DNA of 64,000 nt, from the NCBI GenBank assembly GCA_022606425.2, contig JAHDVF020000208.1:358501-422500 (forward strand), written 5' to 3'. The position numbers were made by a program, and so were the translations under genes. This DNA is from Lepidostoma basale (taxonomy: Eukaryota > Arthropoda > Insecta > Trichoptera > Lepidostomatidae). The notes beneath the pieces are model-generated. The model had not been told where the DNA came from. It searched no databases and worked only from the letters and a program-made list of their open reading frames with translations. Of the stretch, positions 1 through 9,317 are shown in pieces; position 1 is the first letter of the stretch, and each line of letters starts with the position of its first letter.

Positions 1-10
1 GTGATGGTAC

Positions 11-228
11 CTCGCAACAAGGGATAAAGCCACCGGAATGACTTTCATTTTCTTTCCTCCATCCATGAAGTCTCCCGTTGACATCTTCTTTTTGCCGAAG
101 AACCCAAAATATACCCCAATCATTGCCGTGATAGAAAACATTATACCTATCCCCGCATAGTCGGACCAATTTAAAACGGAAATCGCTTTCACAGGTTCCA
201 TTTCACCAGCACCAGTAAAATTATTCAT
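11..228 (-). CDS. First coding exon of a second SLC5 symporter gene (partial, runs off left edge)
   Basis: Reading the minus strand from the ATG at 228 gives 72 codons plus 2 nt, ending in GCG-AG before a GT donor at 10-9. The peptide has an acidic N-terminus, a first membrane segment with NWSDYAGIGIMF and IGVYFGFFG, then a cytoplasmic stretch with GGKKMKVIPVALSLVA. This matches the first coding exon of the complete SLC5 gene at 33980..34203 in layout, length, exon end and phase 2. I infer a tandem paralogue of a sodium-coupled solute (monocarboxylate-type) transporter. The remaining exons would lie left of the window. No convincing pyrimidine-rich acceptor is seen directly upstream, so the transcription start is unknown. 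Confidence 0.85.
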
Positions 229-897
229 CTTGATTTAATTATATATATTTAAAAAAATTATAAAATAATATTCACACTTGAAAATATTATAATATAGTTA
301 ACTCCATTATACTATACGTAATTACAAATAAAAGTGAGGTTATAAATATAAAATAGTAAAAAAAGTGAGGTTAGGTTGTATACATTTTACAACGGTTTTA
401 TATTAAGAATACAATAGTAGAAGCACTTTGTAAAACGAATTAAAACACGATATATATTGAACTAAAAATATTAAAACTATATTATGTTATCGTCAAAATG
501 TTTTTGAGTTCTAACACACTGAAATATTTAAAATAGATTTCATTTTAAGCGCTGCAACAGATCTGAGATGAGTGTACGTTGATGCTGCACTGACGTATGG
601 ATTCACTGTGATATTGACGCTCATTCGTCTAAATCATGTCATGAAACAAATACAAACAATTTGTTATCAAACGTGGGGTCATCAGTGTCGGAAAGATTCT
701 TCAATCCATACAACACATAATAATTATTTTGTTAAATAAGCAAATATATGTATAGTAATCTGGTGGAATATGGCACCGATTTATTGGAGATAGGATATCT
801 TAATAAATTTTCTTCAATTTATTATTCAAGGCATTTACACTGTGGATTCCATTGTAATACATTTTGGAATTTAAAAATAACGCTGTTAATTTTTCAT
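229..897. other. AT-rich spacer upstream of the partial SLC5 gene
   Basis: No coding or repeat similarity recognised. It should contain the 5' flank, and possibly the promoter, of the minus-strand paralogue, but no clear TATA/initiator arrangement could be singled out in such AT-rich DNA. Confidence 0.4.
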
Positions 898-1346
898 TGT
901 CTTCAACCATTGCGTCTTGCCAGTCATGACGTACGGAGCCGAGACGTGGACACTGACAAAAGGTCTAGTCTACAGATTCAAGGTCGCCTAGCGCGCCATG
1001 GAAAGAGCCATGCTTGGAATAACCTTGAGGGATAGATTAAGAAACGAATTTATTCGACAACAAACCAAGGTGACTGAGGTGGCTCTGAGGATGGGCGGGC
1101 TGAAGTGGCAAAGGGCAGGCCATGTCTGTCGGAGAACCGACGGCCGATGGGGGAGACGGATTCTGGAGTGGAGACCGCGTACAGGATTCCGCAGAGTTGG
1201 ACGTCCCCCTGCCCGCTGGACCGACGATCTGAAGAGGATTGGTGGACATGGATGGATGGGAGCGGCAATGGATAGAGGGCAGTGGCGTGCTTTGGGAGAG
1301 GCCTACATTCAGCAGTGGATGACATACGGCTGATGATGATGACTAT
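898..1346 (+). pseudogene. LINE-D-like fragment, RT C-terminal end
   Basis: The 3' end of a non-LTR retrotransposon ORF. It encodes a relic of the VMTYGAETWTL box, then ERAMLGITLRDRLRN, LKWQRAGHV and GRPPARWTDDLKR, and ends in a stop followed by a short GAT-type tail. The opening part and the 998..1333 open stretch are in different frames. It is a divergent relative of the LINE-D copies at 5986, 50619 and 59621. Confidence 0.75.
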
Positions 1347-1410
1347 AATACTTCAACATTATTACTGATAAAATTTATAACACTGTTATAATGTCACCAT
1401 TTATTTTTAT

Positions 1411-1475
1411 TCACTGAGAATGCCGCGATAGTTTTTTCGCCAACCGATTTCGGCATCATCAGGTGTTATGTCCAA
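1411..1475 (-). repeat. Hairpin repeat with hammerhead-like core (CTGATGA variant)
   Basis: The minus strand reads CACCTGATGATGCCGAAATC, then GGTTGGCGAAAA. CTGATGA is followed by a GCCGA/TTGGC hairpin and a GAAA-like segment. It is homologous to the inverted pair at 43915..44125, including the TTCTCAGTGAATA flank. Confidence 0.55.
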
Positions 1476-2675
1476 TAACATCCGCGGTAGATTTCCAAGT
1501 ATCACATCCGTATAGCAGTACGCTTTTAACGCTACTGCTGAATATTTGGAGTTTGAACTCCATTCAGAAGAGTATTTAAGTGTTCAAAATAAAGTGTTTC
1601 CGAGAAAAACATATTTTTATCAACTAATTAAATGAATTATTTTACATATTTCACATTTAATTATAATAAAACTTCTTGAAAATGTACGTTTTCATCAGTA
1701 TAATGGAGTTTTACATCATTGTTCAAGAAACAATTAACATTAAAAAATATATTGCCGCCATGACACACCAACTAATCAACAAATCACCAAGCCGTTTCCA
1801 GGAAGGGTACAAGATGGGCGTGTGAACCATTATATTGTTGTATTTACACTTCTCAAACATTTTCAACTGCTGCACCTAATAATCTTAACCACTTTAATAC
1901 CGTAAGGCCAATTCCAATAGGAATAAAAAAAATGTGTGGCTAGCGACATCTATACACTATCTCTGCAAGAAAAATGAACCTTCAGACGTTGGTCGATCTT
2001 ATTGAAAAAATGATTTTTGTAGAAGTCGAGGACTGGGGTTATCACTTATGGTGAGATCAATATAAAGAATCTATTTTCTGTTTTGACCTTTTGACCTTGA
2101 CTTTACCATATTCAGGATACAATTTCAAATTTGCCCGTTTTTACTCGAAACAGCAAGTCCATGATTTTTTTTATTATTTATAAAATATTTTTTTATATTT
2201 ATAAAATAATTTTATTTCTCGGCGTATTTATAAAATATTATTTTGTCTATTGTTTGTGATAACTAGCGACACTATTACTGTATAATTAAATTTCAAGTGA
2301 AAATAGACAAGAATTGATACAACATACTTTCGATAAATATTATTTTTATACAGATGTAAAAATTATAATATATTTATTTATGCTTGTGACAGCCCTGAAA
2401 GAAAAATCAAATATACGAAATTTCGATTATGCAACTTGAAAAATTAGTACTAATATTTTATTATTATTAGTAATTACTAATAAATATAGTGATATAGTGA
2501 ACTTTTTCAACAATATTTTTTTTCTAAATCACAATTTTATTTATTAGTTCTTACTGAAAAAAAAATTGTATTTATAACAAACAGCCCAGGTTAATTTTTA
2601 AATTTGAATTATTGTATCGAATTTTAAAGGCGTTTTTATATTAGTCTTTCTTTGTTTAGTTTTAGTTATATTTTT
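1476..2675. other. AT-rich DNA without recognisable gene
   Basis: Contains a copy of the repeat-H sequence around 1655..1745 (AAACTTCTTGAAAATGTACG and TTGTTCAAGAAACAATT). The rest is low-complexity AT-rich sequence with no supported coding potential. Confidence 0.4.
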
Positions 2676-2720
2676 ACACCTGAAGAAGGAGGTATCCTCC
2701 GAATCATGTCGTGTTTTTAA
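2676..2720 (+). repeat. Hammerhead-like hairpin, GGAGG/CCTCC stem
   Basis: ACAC-CTGAAGA, then an AGGAGG..CCTCC hairpin, then GAATCATGTC-GTGT. The outer arms ACAC and GTGT are complementary. It has the same layout as 27226..27268, with GAATC where that copy has GAAAC. Confidence 0.5.
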
Positions 2721-3142
2721 ATATTTTTTAAATAATTAGTGGACTAAACAAAATTATTAAAAAATTTCAAGTACTCGTTTATTACTATGGAATTCCACAG
2801 CGTTAATGCCATATCGTTCAATAAAATGTTAATGTAACTGGAGAGGGGGTGTTAGATAAAATATTTTTTGTAAGGGGGTGCTAGTCTAGAAAAGTTTGGG
2901 AACCTATGGTCTACACTGATTTTGCACTTTATTCACGCCGTTATCGTATACACTTTTTCCACTTTATTTATTGGTTTCGTGTGTTAAATTAGAATAAATC
3001 TTAAGGAATATGCCAATACGAAATCACAACTAAGAAGACGTGCTCTCTCTATACGATCTATTTATTGACTGAATGTGCATGAACACAGATGATCTGAATC
3101 CGTAAGGTGGGAAAACTCGGCTATTTTATCACTATATCACTT
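2721..3142. other. Unassigned DNA, possible hAT end
   Basis: Around 2845..2912 the text GGGGGTGCTAGTCTAG followed by AAAGTTTGGGAACC resembles a hAT terminal region, but no partner end or target duplication was found. The rest is unassigned. Confidence 0.3.
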
Positions 3143-3242
3143 AACAAAAGCCTATCCAAAATAGCTAAGATTGCAGTGCACAATTGTGTTCTTGTGCCGA
3201 TCCTTATGTTTGGAAATTAGGCATGGAACTGGCCAAATTATT
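3143..3242 (+). pseudogene. LINE-A fragment, left part, split by two SINEs
   Basis: Encodes the group-A stretch around AVHNCVLVPILMFG. The element resumes at 3691 (AVEMRSLRRMC), so the two SINEs between were inserted into, or alongside, one LINE copy. Confidence 0.65.
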
Positions 3243-3298
3243 ATTATTTTGTTGATTCGCGCTCTACATCATGACAGCATAAGCCAAATCGATTTAAA

Positions 3299-3488
3299 TG
3301 GTATTATAGCTATCATAATGATTCTCGTTACACGTGAAAGGTAGCTTATCTATCGCCATTTTATTGTCACGTGAATTCTACACCAGACCAAAGACAGTGT
3401 GACAATCACACTGCCCTCACCGGGAATCGAACCCGGAATCTTCGGGATGGCAGCCAATGCACTTTCCACTCGGCCACGAAGGTCGTCA
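3299..3488 (-). repeat. SINE1 copy (tRNA-derived), minus orientation
   Basis: The minus strand starts GACCTTCGTGGCCGAGTGG (A-box type TGGCCGAGTGG), has a B box GGTTCGATTCC about 40 nt later, then the family body (GTGTGATTGTCACACTGTC, TCTGGTGTAGAATTCACGTG, AAAATGGCGATAGA). The tRNA-like head keeps both pol III boxes. It is not called as a tRNA because the same head plus body recurs at six other sites. Confidence 0.85.
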
Positions 3489-3499
3489 AATAAGGTTGA

Positions 3500-3690
3500 A
3501 AGTAAAATCGGGTGGTGGTCTAGGGGATAGAACGCTTGGCTCCTAATCCAGGGGACATGGGTTCAAGCCTGGACACGACCAGATTTCTTCTTCATAATAA
3601 TGAGCTATTTTCTGCTCACACTGAAGATTGTATATAAATTCTAATGTCATTGATATAAATCTTTGATGTTAGTCTTTTTTTAATAAAAAT
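3500..3690 (+). repeat. SINE2 copy (second tRNA-derived family)
   Basis: The head GGTGGTCTAGGGGATAGAAC contains an A-box-like TGGTCTAGGGG, and GGGTTCAAGCCTGG carries the B box. The body CATAATAATGAGCTATTTTC is followed by a T-rich/AATAAAAATAA tail. Other copies are at 35306 and 55323. Confidence 0.8.
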
Positions 3691-3972
3691 AATGCGGTAG
3701 AAATGAGATCTCTAAGACGAATGTGTGTTAAATGTGTTTATGATAGTGTTAAATGCAAATATAAGTTGCGAATGCGGTGCGAATGAAAGTGTTATGAACA
3801 AAATAATGAAAAGGTCGTTAAGATGGTTTGGACACATGAAAAGAATGAGTGAAGACAGAATGGTGAATAAGGTATATGTGAACGACGCGATCGTAGCTAG
3901 AAATAGAGGAAGGCCGAGGAAAACTTGACGCGATCAAATCTATTAAATATTAAATGTCGGTTACGTGAGGCG
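3691..3972 (+). pseudogene. LINE-A fragment, right part, joined to LINE-C
   Basis: Encodes EMRSLRRMC, SLRWFGHMKRMSEDRMV and RNRGRPRKT, then a broken WHDQIN region. At about 3972, in the middle of the conserved VGHVRS region (GGTTACGTGAGG), the text switches to LINE-C ORF sequence with no tail or target duplication between them. This looks like a chimera. Confidence 0.7.
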
Positions 3973-4373
3973 GCCACATTACTCGCCGGAAATTTCGAGA
4001 ACTCGGCCGTGCTGGAGGGTGTTGGTCTTTTTGTACCTGATAGATATGTCCGACAGCGACAGCATATATTGTTTTACCTACCGGCTGCCAGAACCAACCT
4101 GCCTCTGGTGACACAGGTGGGAAGAGCAATTAATCTGCTGAACGCGGTCTCCTCGGAGATCGACGTCTTTTATATTAGTGAAAGTACATTCAGAAGGCAA
4201 ATACTCTTAATTCTGGAGAATATCTTGTCTTCCTAATGTCGAACAATCTCTCATGCGTTTCTGGTAGTATACTATATAAAATATATTATTTTATCTGTTC
4301 TCAATAGATGCCTTAAAATAATTTTGTAATGTCTATTGATGAAATAAACTGATTTTATTTGATTTGAACAAAC
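3973..4373 (+). pseudogene. LINE-C (jockey-like) 3' end
   Basis: The C-terminal part of a non-LTR ORF: LFVPDRYVRQRQ, FYLPAARTNLPLV, GRAINLLNAVSSEIDVF and TFRRQILLILENILSS before the stop at 4234. It is followed by a short 3' UTR ending in ATGAAATAAACTGATTTTAT and a TTGAT-type tail. It is the same group as 23881..24440, where the upstream FLRYLY..LYP region is also present. Confidence 0.75.
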
Positions 4374-4849
4374 AATAGACTGAAAACAAGAAAACTGAAA
4401 GTCTTCATCATAGTAACAAATTTGATATTCTGCCTAAACAGATCGTAAGATCTACATAAAAGAGAAAAATACGAAGAAGTTAAAAACTTGAATTGTTCGG
4501 TTTCGAATTGTGGGCGTTTGTCCGTTGTAATGCACGAAGGACAGTCTAATCGTGAAATTTAAGTTTGGGCGGGAATGTTCTCTTCCAAGACTGTTTCCGC
4601 CCATGAAGTCTTTCCGTCTGCCATTGTGACGCAGTGTTAGGCAGTGGTCCAACAGTGTCTATATGTAGATTGAACTTGGACTTGGATTTTCTGGCATACG
4701 TCCGAAGTAAGTTATCTCTTGAAATTAACTATGTAGGGAAATTGCGGATGTCAATGTTTTTATCCTAATATTTCTTTACCTAGCTGAAATTGGACAATGA
4801 AATCCCGTGACTGCAAAAAGGACGAATTATTCAGTTATTAATAAGCACA
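4374..4849. other. Unassigned DNA
   Basis: A moderately GC-rich patch (4495..4660) has a 66-codon open stretch on the minus strand with no recognised motif. No splice or repeat evidence supports a gene. Confidence 0.3.
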
Positions 4850-5040
4850 GAGTAATTACTAAAGCGCTTGACCCGGATATTGAAAAAAAAATGCATAGTT
4901 GAAGTTGCACGAACTGCCTTTAATAAAGTAAGAACCTTCTTTTGCTACGATAATCTTAACCTGAAACTCCGACAAAGAATGGTTAAATATTATATATGGT
5001 CTGTGAAACTTGGACTCTAGCTATAGAAAGAGCCATGTTA
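4850..5040 (+). pseudogene. LINE-B fragment
   Basis: Encodes the group-B RT thumb region (EVARTAFNKVRTFF, NLKLRQRMVKYYIW) and then changes near CTATAGAAAGAGCCATGTTA to LINE-D-type sequence. It is frameshifted and partly duplicated by the copy that starts at 5107. Confidence 0.6.
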
Positions 5041-5106
5041 GGAGTTAGCTTTAGAAGAAAGAGCCAGTAGAAAGAGGTGTTAGTATAAATTTTATTTAAT
5101 ATTAAT

Positions 5107-5595
5107 TATGTGTTTTTGCAACGATAGTCTTAACTAGAAACTCCGACAAAGAATGATTAAATGTTACATATGGTTTGTTCTTCTATATGGCTGTAAAACT
5201 TGGACTCTGAAAGTATATAATGAACCGGTTGGAGACGTTTGAGATGTGGATATACCGCAGAATGCTTCGTATACCGTGGACCGATAGGGTCAGTAATGCA
5301 GACGTTCTAAGAGAGCCAGAGGGAATAGAGAGCTGTTTTCGAGTGTGAAAGTTAGAAAGGTCTCATATTTGGGTCATGTGCTAAAGGGAGAAAGATACCA
5401 CCTCCTTAGGCTGATAATCATGTGAAAAATAGAGGGACGTCGGGGAGTTGGTAGAGGGCGTTGTCTTGGTTGCGGAATATAAGAGAACGGACAGGAATAA
5501 GAAGAGTTGATAATCTGTTTCAAGTGACGCAGGACAGAGATAATATCGCTGCAAATGCGTTGGGAGGATCTGACACGGGACCAGAAGAAGAAGAA
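5107..5595 (+). pseudogene. LINE-B 3' end with GAAGAAG tail
   Basis: Encodes LRQRMIKCYIWFVLLYGC, FEMWIYRRMLRIPWTDRVSN, SYLGHVLKGERYHLLRLI and RRGVGRGRCLG in shifted frames. It ends with AACGCGTTGGGAGGATCTGA-type 3' text and GAAGAAGAAG. Confidence 0.75.
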
Positions 5596-5985
5596 GCTCA
5601 AAGTAACAGACATACTGTAATTAAATTTGTTGTCTCAGGGTCACTGGAAGTGTTCCAGTGAGTCAGATCTCCTACGCCATGGTGTGAACAGATTAAGGAA
5701 ATATCTTTACTTTGCGATGCGAGCGGAGAACATTAAAGATGAGAAGTGTTTTATCATAGCCAAGGGCAGCTTCATGGATCGTGACCATCAGAAGTGAAGA
5801 AACGAAGCAAGACGAAGAAATAATGTTTTATTTTGTATTACATTGACTTGCCCATAAAGAGACGCCTTTGTTCATAGTATTCCAGAAGTAGTGCTATGCA
5901 ATTAGGCGTCGCGTTGCTTTAACGCTGCTATGATACATTTTATGCATAATACTACAACGAACACTATTCATCTCAAGGCTCCCTG
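5596..5985. other. Unassigned DNA between LINE fragments
   Basis: No recognised coding or repeat features. Confidence 0.3.
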
Positions 5986-6431
5986 CATATACGAGTATAT
6001 GCGTTCTGCCAGTTGGTACTTATGGTCTTGAAACTGTTACATTGTCCAAACAAAGTGCCGAGAAACTACGAGTGACCCAAAGAGCCATATTAGGAATAAG
6101 CCTAAGAGACAGAGTCAGAAACGATACGGTGAGAGAAAAAACAAAGGCCACTGACATCATCCACCGGGTGGCGACTCTAAAATGGCAATGGGCAGGTCAC
6201 GTAGCCAGAAGCTCAGATGAAAAGTGGACAAGAAGACTGCTGACTTGGAGACCGTGGACGGCAAAGAGAAGTGCAGGGCGACCGCAACTACGGTGGAAGG
6301 ATGATCTGAACAGACACGTCGGAATAACCTGGATGCAGTCTGCATAGGACAGAGTGACATGGAAGCAAATGGAGGAGGCCTTTGTCTAGGAGTGGACGGG
6401 AATAGGCTGAGGAAGAAGAAGAAGAAGATAT
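5986..6431 (+). pseudogene. LINE-D 3' end with GAAGAAG tail
   Basis: Starts near VLPVGTYGLETVTLSKQSAE. It then encodes ILGISLRDRVRNDTVREKTK, LKWQWAGHVARSSDEKWT and AGRPQLRWKDDLNRHVG, with a stop where sister copies read TGG/CAG, and ends in AAGAAGAAGAAGAAG. It is a 5'-truncated non-LTR element. Confidence 0.8.
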
Positions 6432-6533
6432 GAGTATGATCGTACATGCATTGTCGACGATTCGCATGAATTTAGGTTAGATTTTTGCACTTTGGACACC
6501 CACAAATTTATATAAAAACGCGCGTTTGTCGAT

Positions 6534-6775
6534 TTGTAAAAGACATGATATGATCTAGTGAATAGAGAAAAACTGTGATCGAATACGGAGTAGGCACAAA
6601 ACTGATACGGGCAATTGCTTCCCTCTACGAAAGAAGCAATTTGTAAAAGACATGATATGATCTAGTGAATAAAGAAAAACTGTGTTTGAATACGGAGTAG
6701 GCACAAAACTGATACGGGCGATTGCTTCCCTCTACGAAAGAAGCACTGCAAGTTTTAGAATAAATGGATACCTAC
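6534..6775 (+). pseudogene. LINE reverse-transcriptase fragment with 107-bp tandem duplication
   Basis: Two nearly identical 107-bp units (6534..6640 and 6641..6747) are followed by TGCAAGTTTTAGAATAAATG. Each unit encodes IEYGVGTKLIRAIASLYERS, and the end adds TASFRING, the RT finger/palm region just upstream of the catalytic box of R1/jockey-type elements. The two units differ at only a few positions, so the duplication came after insertion. Confidence 0.6.
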
Positions 6776-7023
6776 ATATTTATAACAAGTCCGAACATCA
6801 GAAATAAATTGTTCAAAACATAGGAAGGTAGAATCCTATTACAACTATCAAAATAATGTGACTATTAAACTAGAAAGACCAGTTAAAAAAATGTCACGAA
6901 TTGGCTAATATTTTCGATATAGGATTTGCTATACGTAAGGAACCAACCAAAAATAATTGCTACGTTGTTAGTTTTTTATACTCAATTTCTAATTCGTGTT
7001 AAGAAAGTAATATTATTTGATCT
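6776..7023. other. Unassigned AT-rich spacer
   Basis: Nothing recognised. Confidence 0.3.
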
Positions 7024-7200
7024 TCGTCTTCTTCTTCTTCTTCCTTATTGTAGACCTATGAGGTCTGTTCTCCAGAGCGTTGCTCCTCCTGTGAGGTAGA
7101 TTCCCAGCTGTCCTTCCATCTTTTAGGAGGTCTTCCACGAGGACGAGTCCCATGAAGTTGATTATGCAATGCAATATAGGGGAGTCTGGTGGATATTATT
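7024..7200 (-). pseudogene. LINE-E 3' end
   Basis: The minus strand encodes the terminal RPRGRPPKRWK region ending in a GAAGAAGAAG tail (CTTCTTCTTCTTCTTCC on plus). It is closely related to 19139..19470. Confidence 0.65.
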
Positions 7201-7270
7201 TGATGCAATTAAAAAAATTTAAATCACTGTTTATTACATTGGAATTGCAGTTAATAAAATACAACTATTT

Positions 7271-8100
7271 AAACTAACTAACTAACTAACTAACCATCAT
7301 GCCATTTCCTCAGAGGGGTAGGCAGAGAGGATGGATTGACACAATTCTCTATCCTGGCATACCTCTCGGGTTTCCTCTACATTATACATCGTACCATGCA
7401 CGCACGTCGATTATTCCGACTTCGAATGTGGCCGCCTTTTAGTAATTGATTAATTTGGTCAAGCCATGTTTTCCTCGGTCGTCCTCGGCTTCTTTTTCCA
7501 ATCACGCTGCTTGTGTACAAGTTTTTAACCATTTTACTCTCATCCATTCGTTCCATATGTCCATACCATCTCAGGGATCCTTTTTAATTTTATCCATGAT
7601 GCAGTCATCTGCCTTACATTTCTTTCTTATTTCATCGTTCGGTATTCTATCATATAACGTTTTCCTGCACATTCTTCTTAGTGATCTCATTTCTACGGCG
7701 TTTATCCTGCTTTCATCCTTATTTTGCCAGCTCCAAGCTTCACTTCCATACATGAGGGTTGGCACTAATACTCCATTGTGTACTGCCATCTTTGCTTCTG
7801 TGGATATATTTCTATTTGCAGTAATGACTTTGAGTGCGCCATTTATTTTATTTTTCCGTCTCTTGTAAACATGCTTCCCAGATACGTAAATTCGGTAACA
7901 TGCTCCAATTTCTCGCCCATCGCACTTATATCACAAATGGTCATACATTTTTCTTTCTCGAAAACCATCACTTTAGATTTAGACACATTCATCACCAGGT
8001 TGCTCTTTTTGCATGCTTCATACATCCTTGTCACAAAGATTTGCAAATTTTCTCTACTGTCAGCGATTGACAAACAGTTCATCTTAGCACCAGCGTCTAT
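7271..8100 (-). pseudogene. LINE-A 3' half with (TTAG)n tail
   Basis: One of the longer LINE-A copies. Read on minus it goes from just after the RT catalytic box (IADSRENLQIFVTRMYEACK, MNVSKSKVMVFEKE, VTEFTYLGSMF) through VLVPTLMYGSEAWSW, MRSLRRMCRKTLYDR, RWYGHMERM and the C-terminal GRPRKTWLDQINQLLK region. It ends in the typical GGCATGATGG plus repeated TTAG. Several frameshifts. Confidence 0.8.
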
Positions 8101-8291
8101 GCCTTCAAGTTCTTTCATACAACTATTTTAAAAAGCAAAAATCCATCCCTTATTACGGCGCCTTATATAACATAACTCGTATACTCATTCTCAACAAAGT
8201 AACTTCCAACAGGTGTTTGTGAGCAAAACCCTTCGGGCTGATACTACTGAAAGACAAGATCCAAGACAAAGAAAAAACAAAAACAAATTAA

Positions 8292-8556
8292 TCATTCTTT
8301 ATTTAAATTAACGCTTGTCATTTCTGTTATAAGATTGGTGTGCTGTGTCTGGAATTCTCGCATCATTTTCTTTGGGAGGTATCTCCTGATTGGCGGAGAT
8401 ATGAGACTCGGGTCCAGCAGAGATAAGTCTTGTGTCCCAGTTAGATAGCTAACTATCATGCCAACGGTCACTGCCAATGTTGTTCCAATGGCGCCCATAT
8501 ACATAAATGAAATTTTGTATAGAATGAAAATTCCATCGTCTTCCGGTTCTTCAGCG
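8292..8556 (-). CDS. SLC5 gene exon 11 (last, residues 507-594)
   Basis: The acceptor TTTTACAG precedes C-GCT-GAA; together with AG from exon 10 it makes Ser507. The exon encodes the acidic AEEPEDDGIFILYKISFMY, then the last membrane segment (YMGAIGTTLAVTVGMIVSYLTG) and a cytoplasmic tail with DLSLLDPSLISPPIRRYL, ending NLNKE and a TGA at 8292..8294. The only AATAAA nearby overlaps the final codons; none is seen in the 150 nt after the stop, so the polyadenylation site is unclear. Confidence 0.93.
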
Positions 8557-8566
8557 CTGTAAAATA

Positions 8567-8645
8567 AATAAAAACATTCACAATGGGTAAAATCCAGTAT
8601 TCGTCTACAAGTATTTATATACATTCAAACTGTTGTAAAAAAACA
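8567..8645 (+). repeat. Repeat-G fragment next to the exon 11 acceptor
   Basis: CACAATGGGTAAAATCCAGT and the following TACAAGTATTTATATACATT match repeat-G copies at 38480, 49485 and 58990. On the gene strand it supplies the branch-point region about 20 nt before exon 11. Confidence 0.6.
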
Positions 8646-8689
8646 AAAACTGGTCCAAATTATAGCATATAGATTGGAGTGACATCTCC

Positions 8690-8815
8690 AGGCGGTTTCT
8701 AGCAATGCGCTAATGGCGGTAGCCTTTCACATTGCGTTAAAAAGATCTTCTGCTTAATGCTTAAAATACAATCTTCATAGATGGCGTTAGTGTGTAGATT
8801 GTAAAACTACCATGT
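8690..8815 (+). repeat. Dispersed repeat paired with 38120..38235
   Basis: Shares GCGGTTTCTAGCAATG-type text, GTAGCCTTTCACATTGCGTT, TTCTGCTTAATGCTTA and ATAGATGGCGTTAGTGT with 38120..38235. In both places it sits close to a repeat-G copy, so the two may be parts of one non-autonomous element. Confidence 0.55.
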
Positions 8816-9001
8816 AAAAAGTGGTGTTATAGATTACCATAAATAAAACATTAATAAATAGAGGAATCATACTTTGATACTTCATTGTGGATCTTGGGAT
8901 AGTTTATATGGCCTTTCGATAAGACGCATACGAGTATACGAGTATATGGGCATCACGTTAAGCGAATTCTTAAAGTGATAAAAAAACCCAACTAACTGGT
9001 C

Positions 9002-9154
9002 CCATCCCTAATGTAAGCATGGAACTGGCAGAAGAAGGATGAACGCAGAATAAATGCGGTAGAGATGAGGTCCCTAAGACGCATGTGTAGTAGAACGATA
9101 TAAGACATAATCTCAAATACTGATCGCTGATCGCTGCGTTGGTTCGGACATATG
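9002..9154 (+). pseudogene. LINE-A copy, 5' part, split by the copia element
   Basis: Contains MELAEEG-type text from the SEAWNWQKKDE region, MRSLRRMC and LRWFGHM. It breaks at GGACATATG and continues at 13481 with ATATGGAACGCATGGATGG. The repeated ATATG (9150..9154 and 13481..13485) is the copia target duplication. Confidence 0.8.
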
Positions 9155-9274
9155 TCTAATAAATTAAACACTTGAGTGAGGGATACGAACTAAACTTTTA
9201 TTGTTACAAAAGTACATATTACATGTATTCAAAGATAGATGGCGCTACTGATATTGTCGATACATAAAATAACA
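9155..9274 (-). repeat. Copia 3' LTR
   Basis: 120 bp, identical to 13361..13480. On the sense (minus) strand it is the downstream LTR and carries AATAAAAGTTTAG, a likely polyadenylation signal. Confidence 0.93.
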
Positions 9275-9317
9275 TCCCTACTTATCGCAATATCCACTAT
9301 CACACATAAATATAAAT

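Noticed and set aside
2840..2912. Complete hAT element
   Set aside because: Only one end-like motif (AAAGTTTGGGAACC); no inverted partner or 8-bp duplication found.
3408..3487. tRNA gene (A and B boxes, cloverleaf-like head)
   Set aside because: The same head with the same non-tRNA body is repeated at 18062, 33035, 45813, 46663 and 46876 and varies in stem bases; this is a tRNA-derived SINE.
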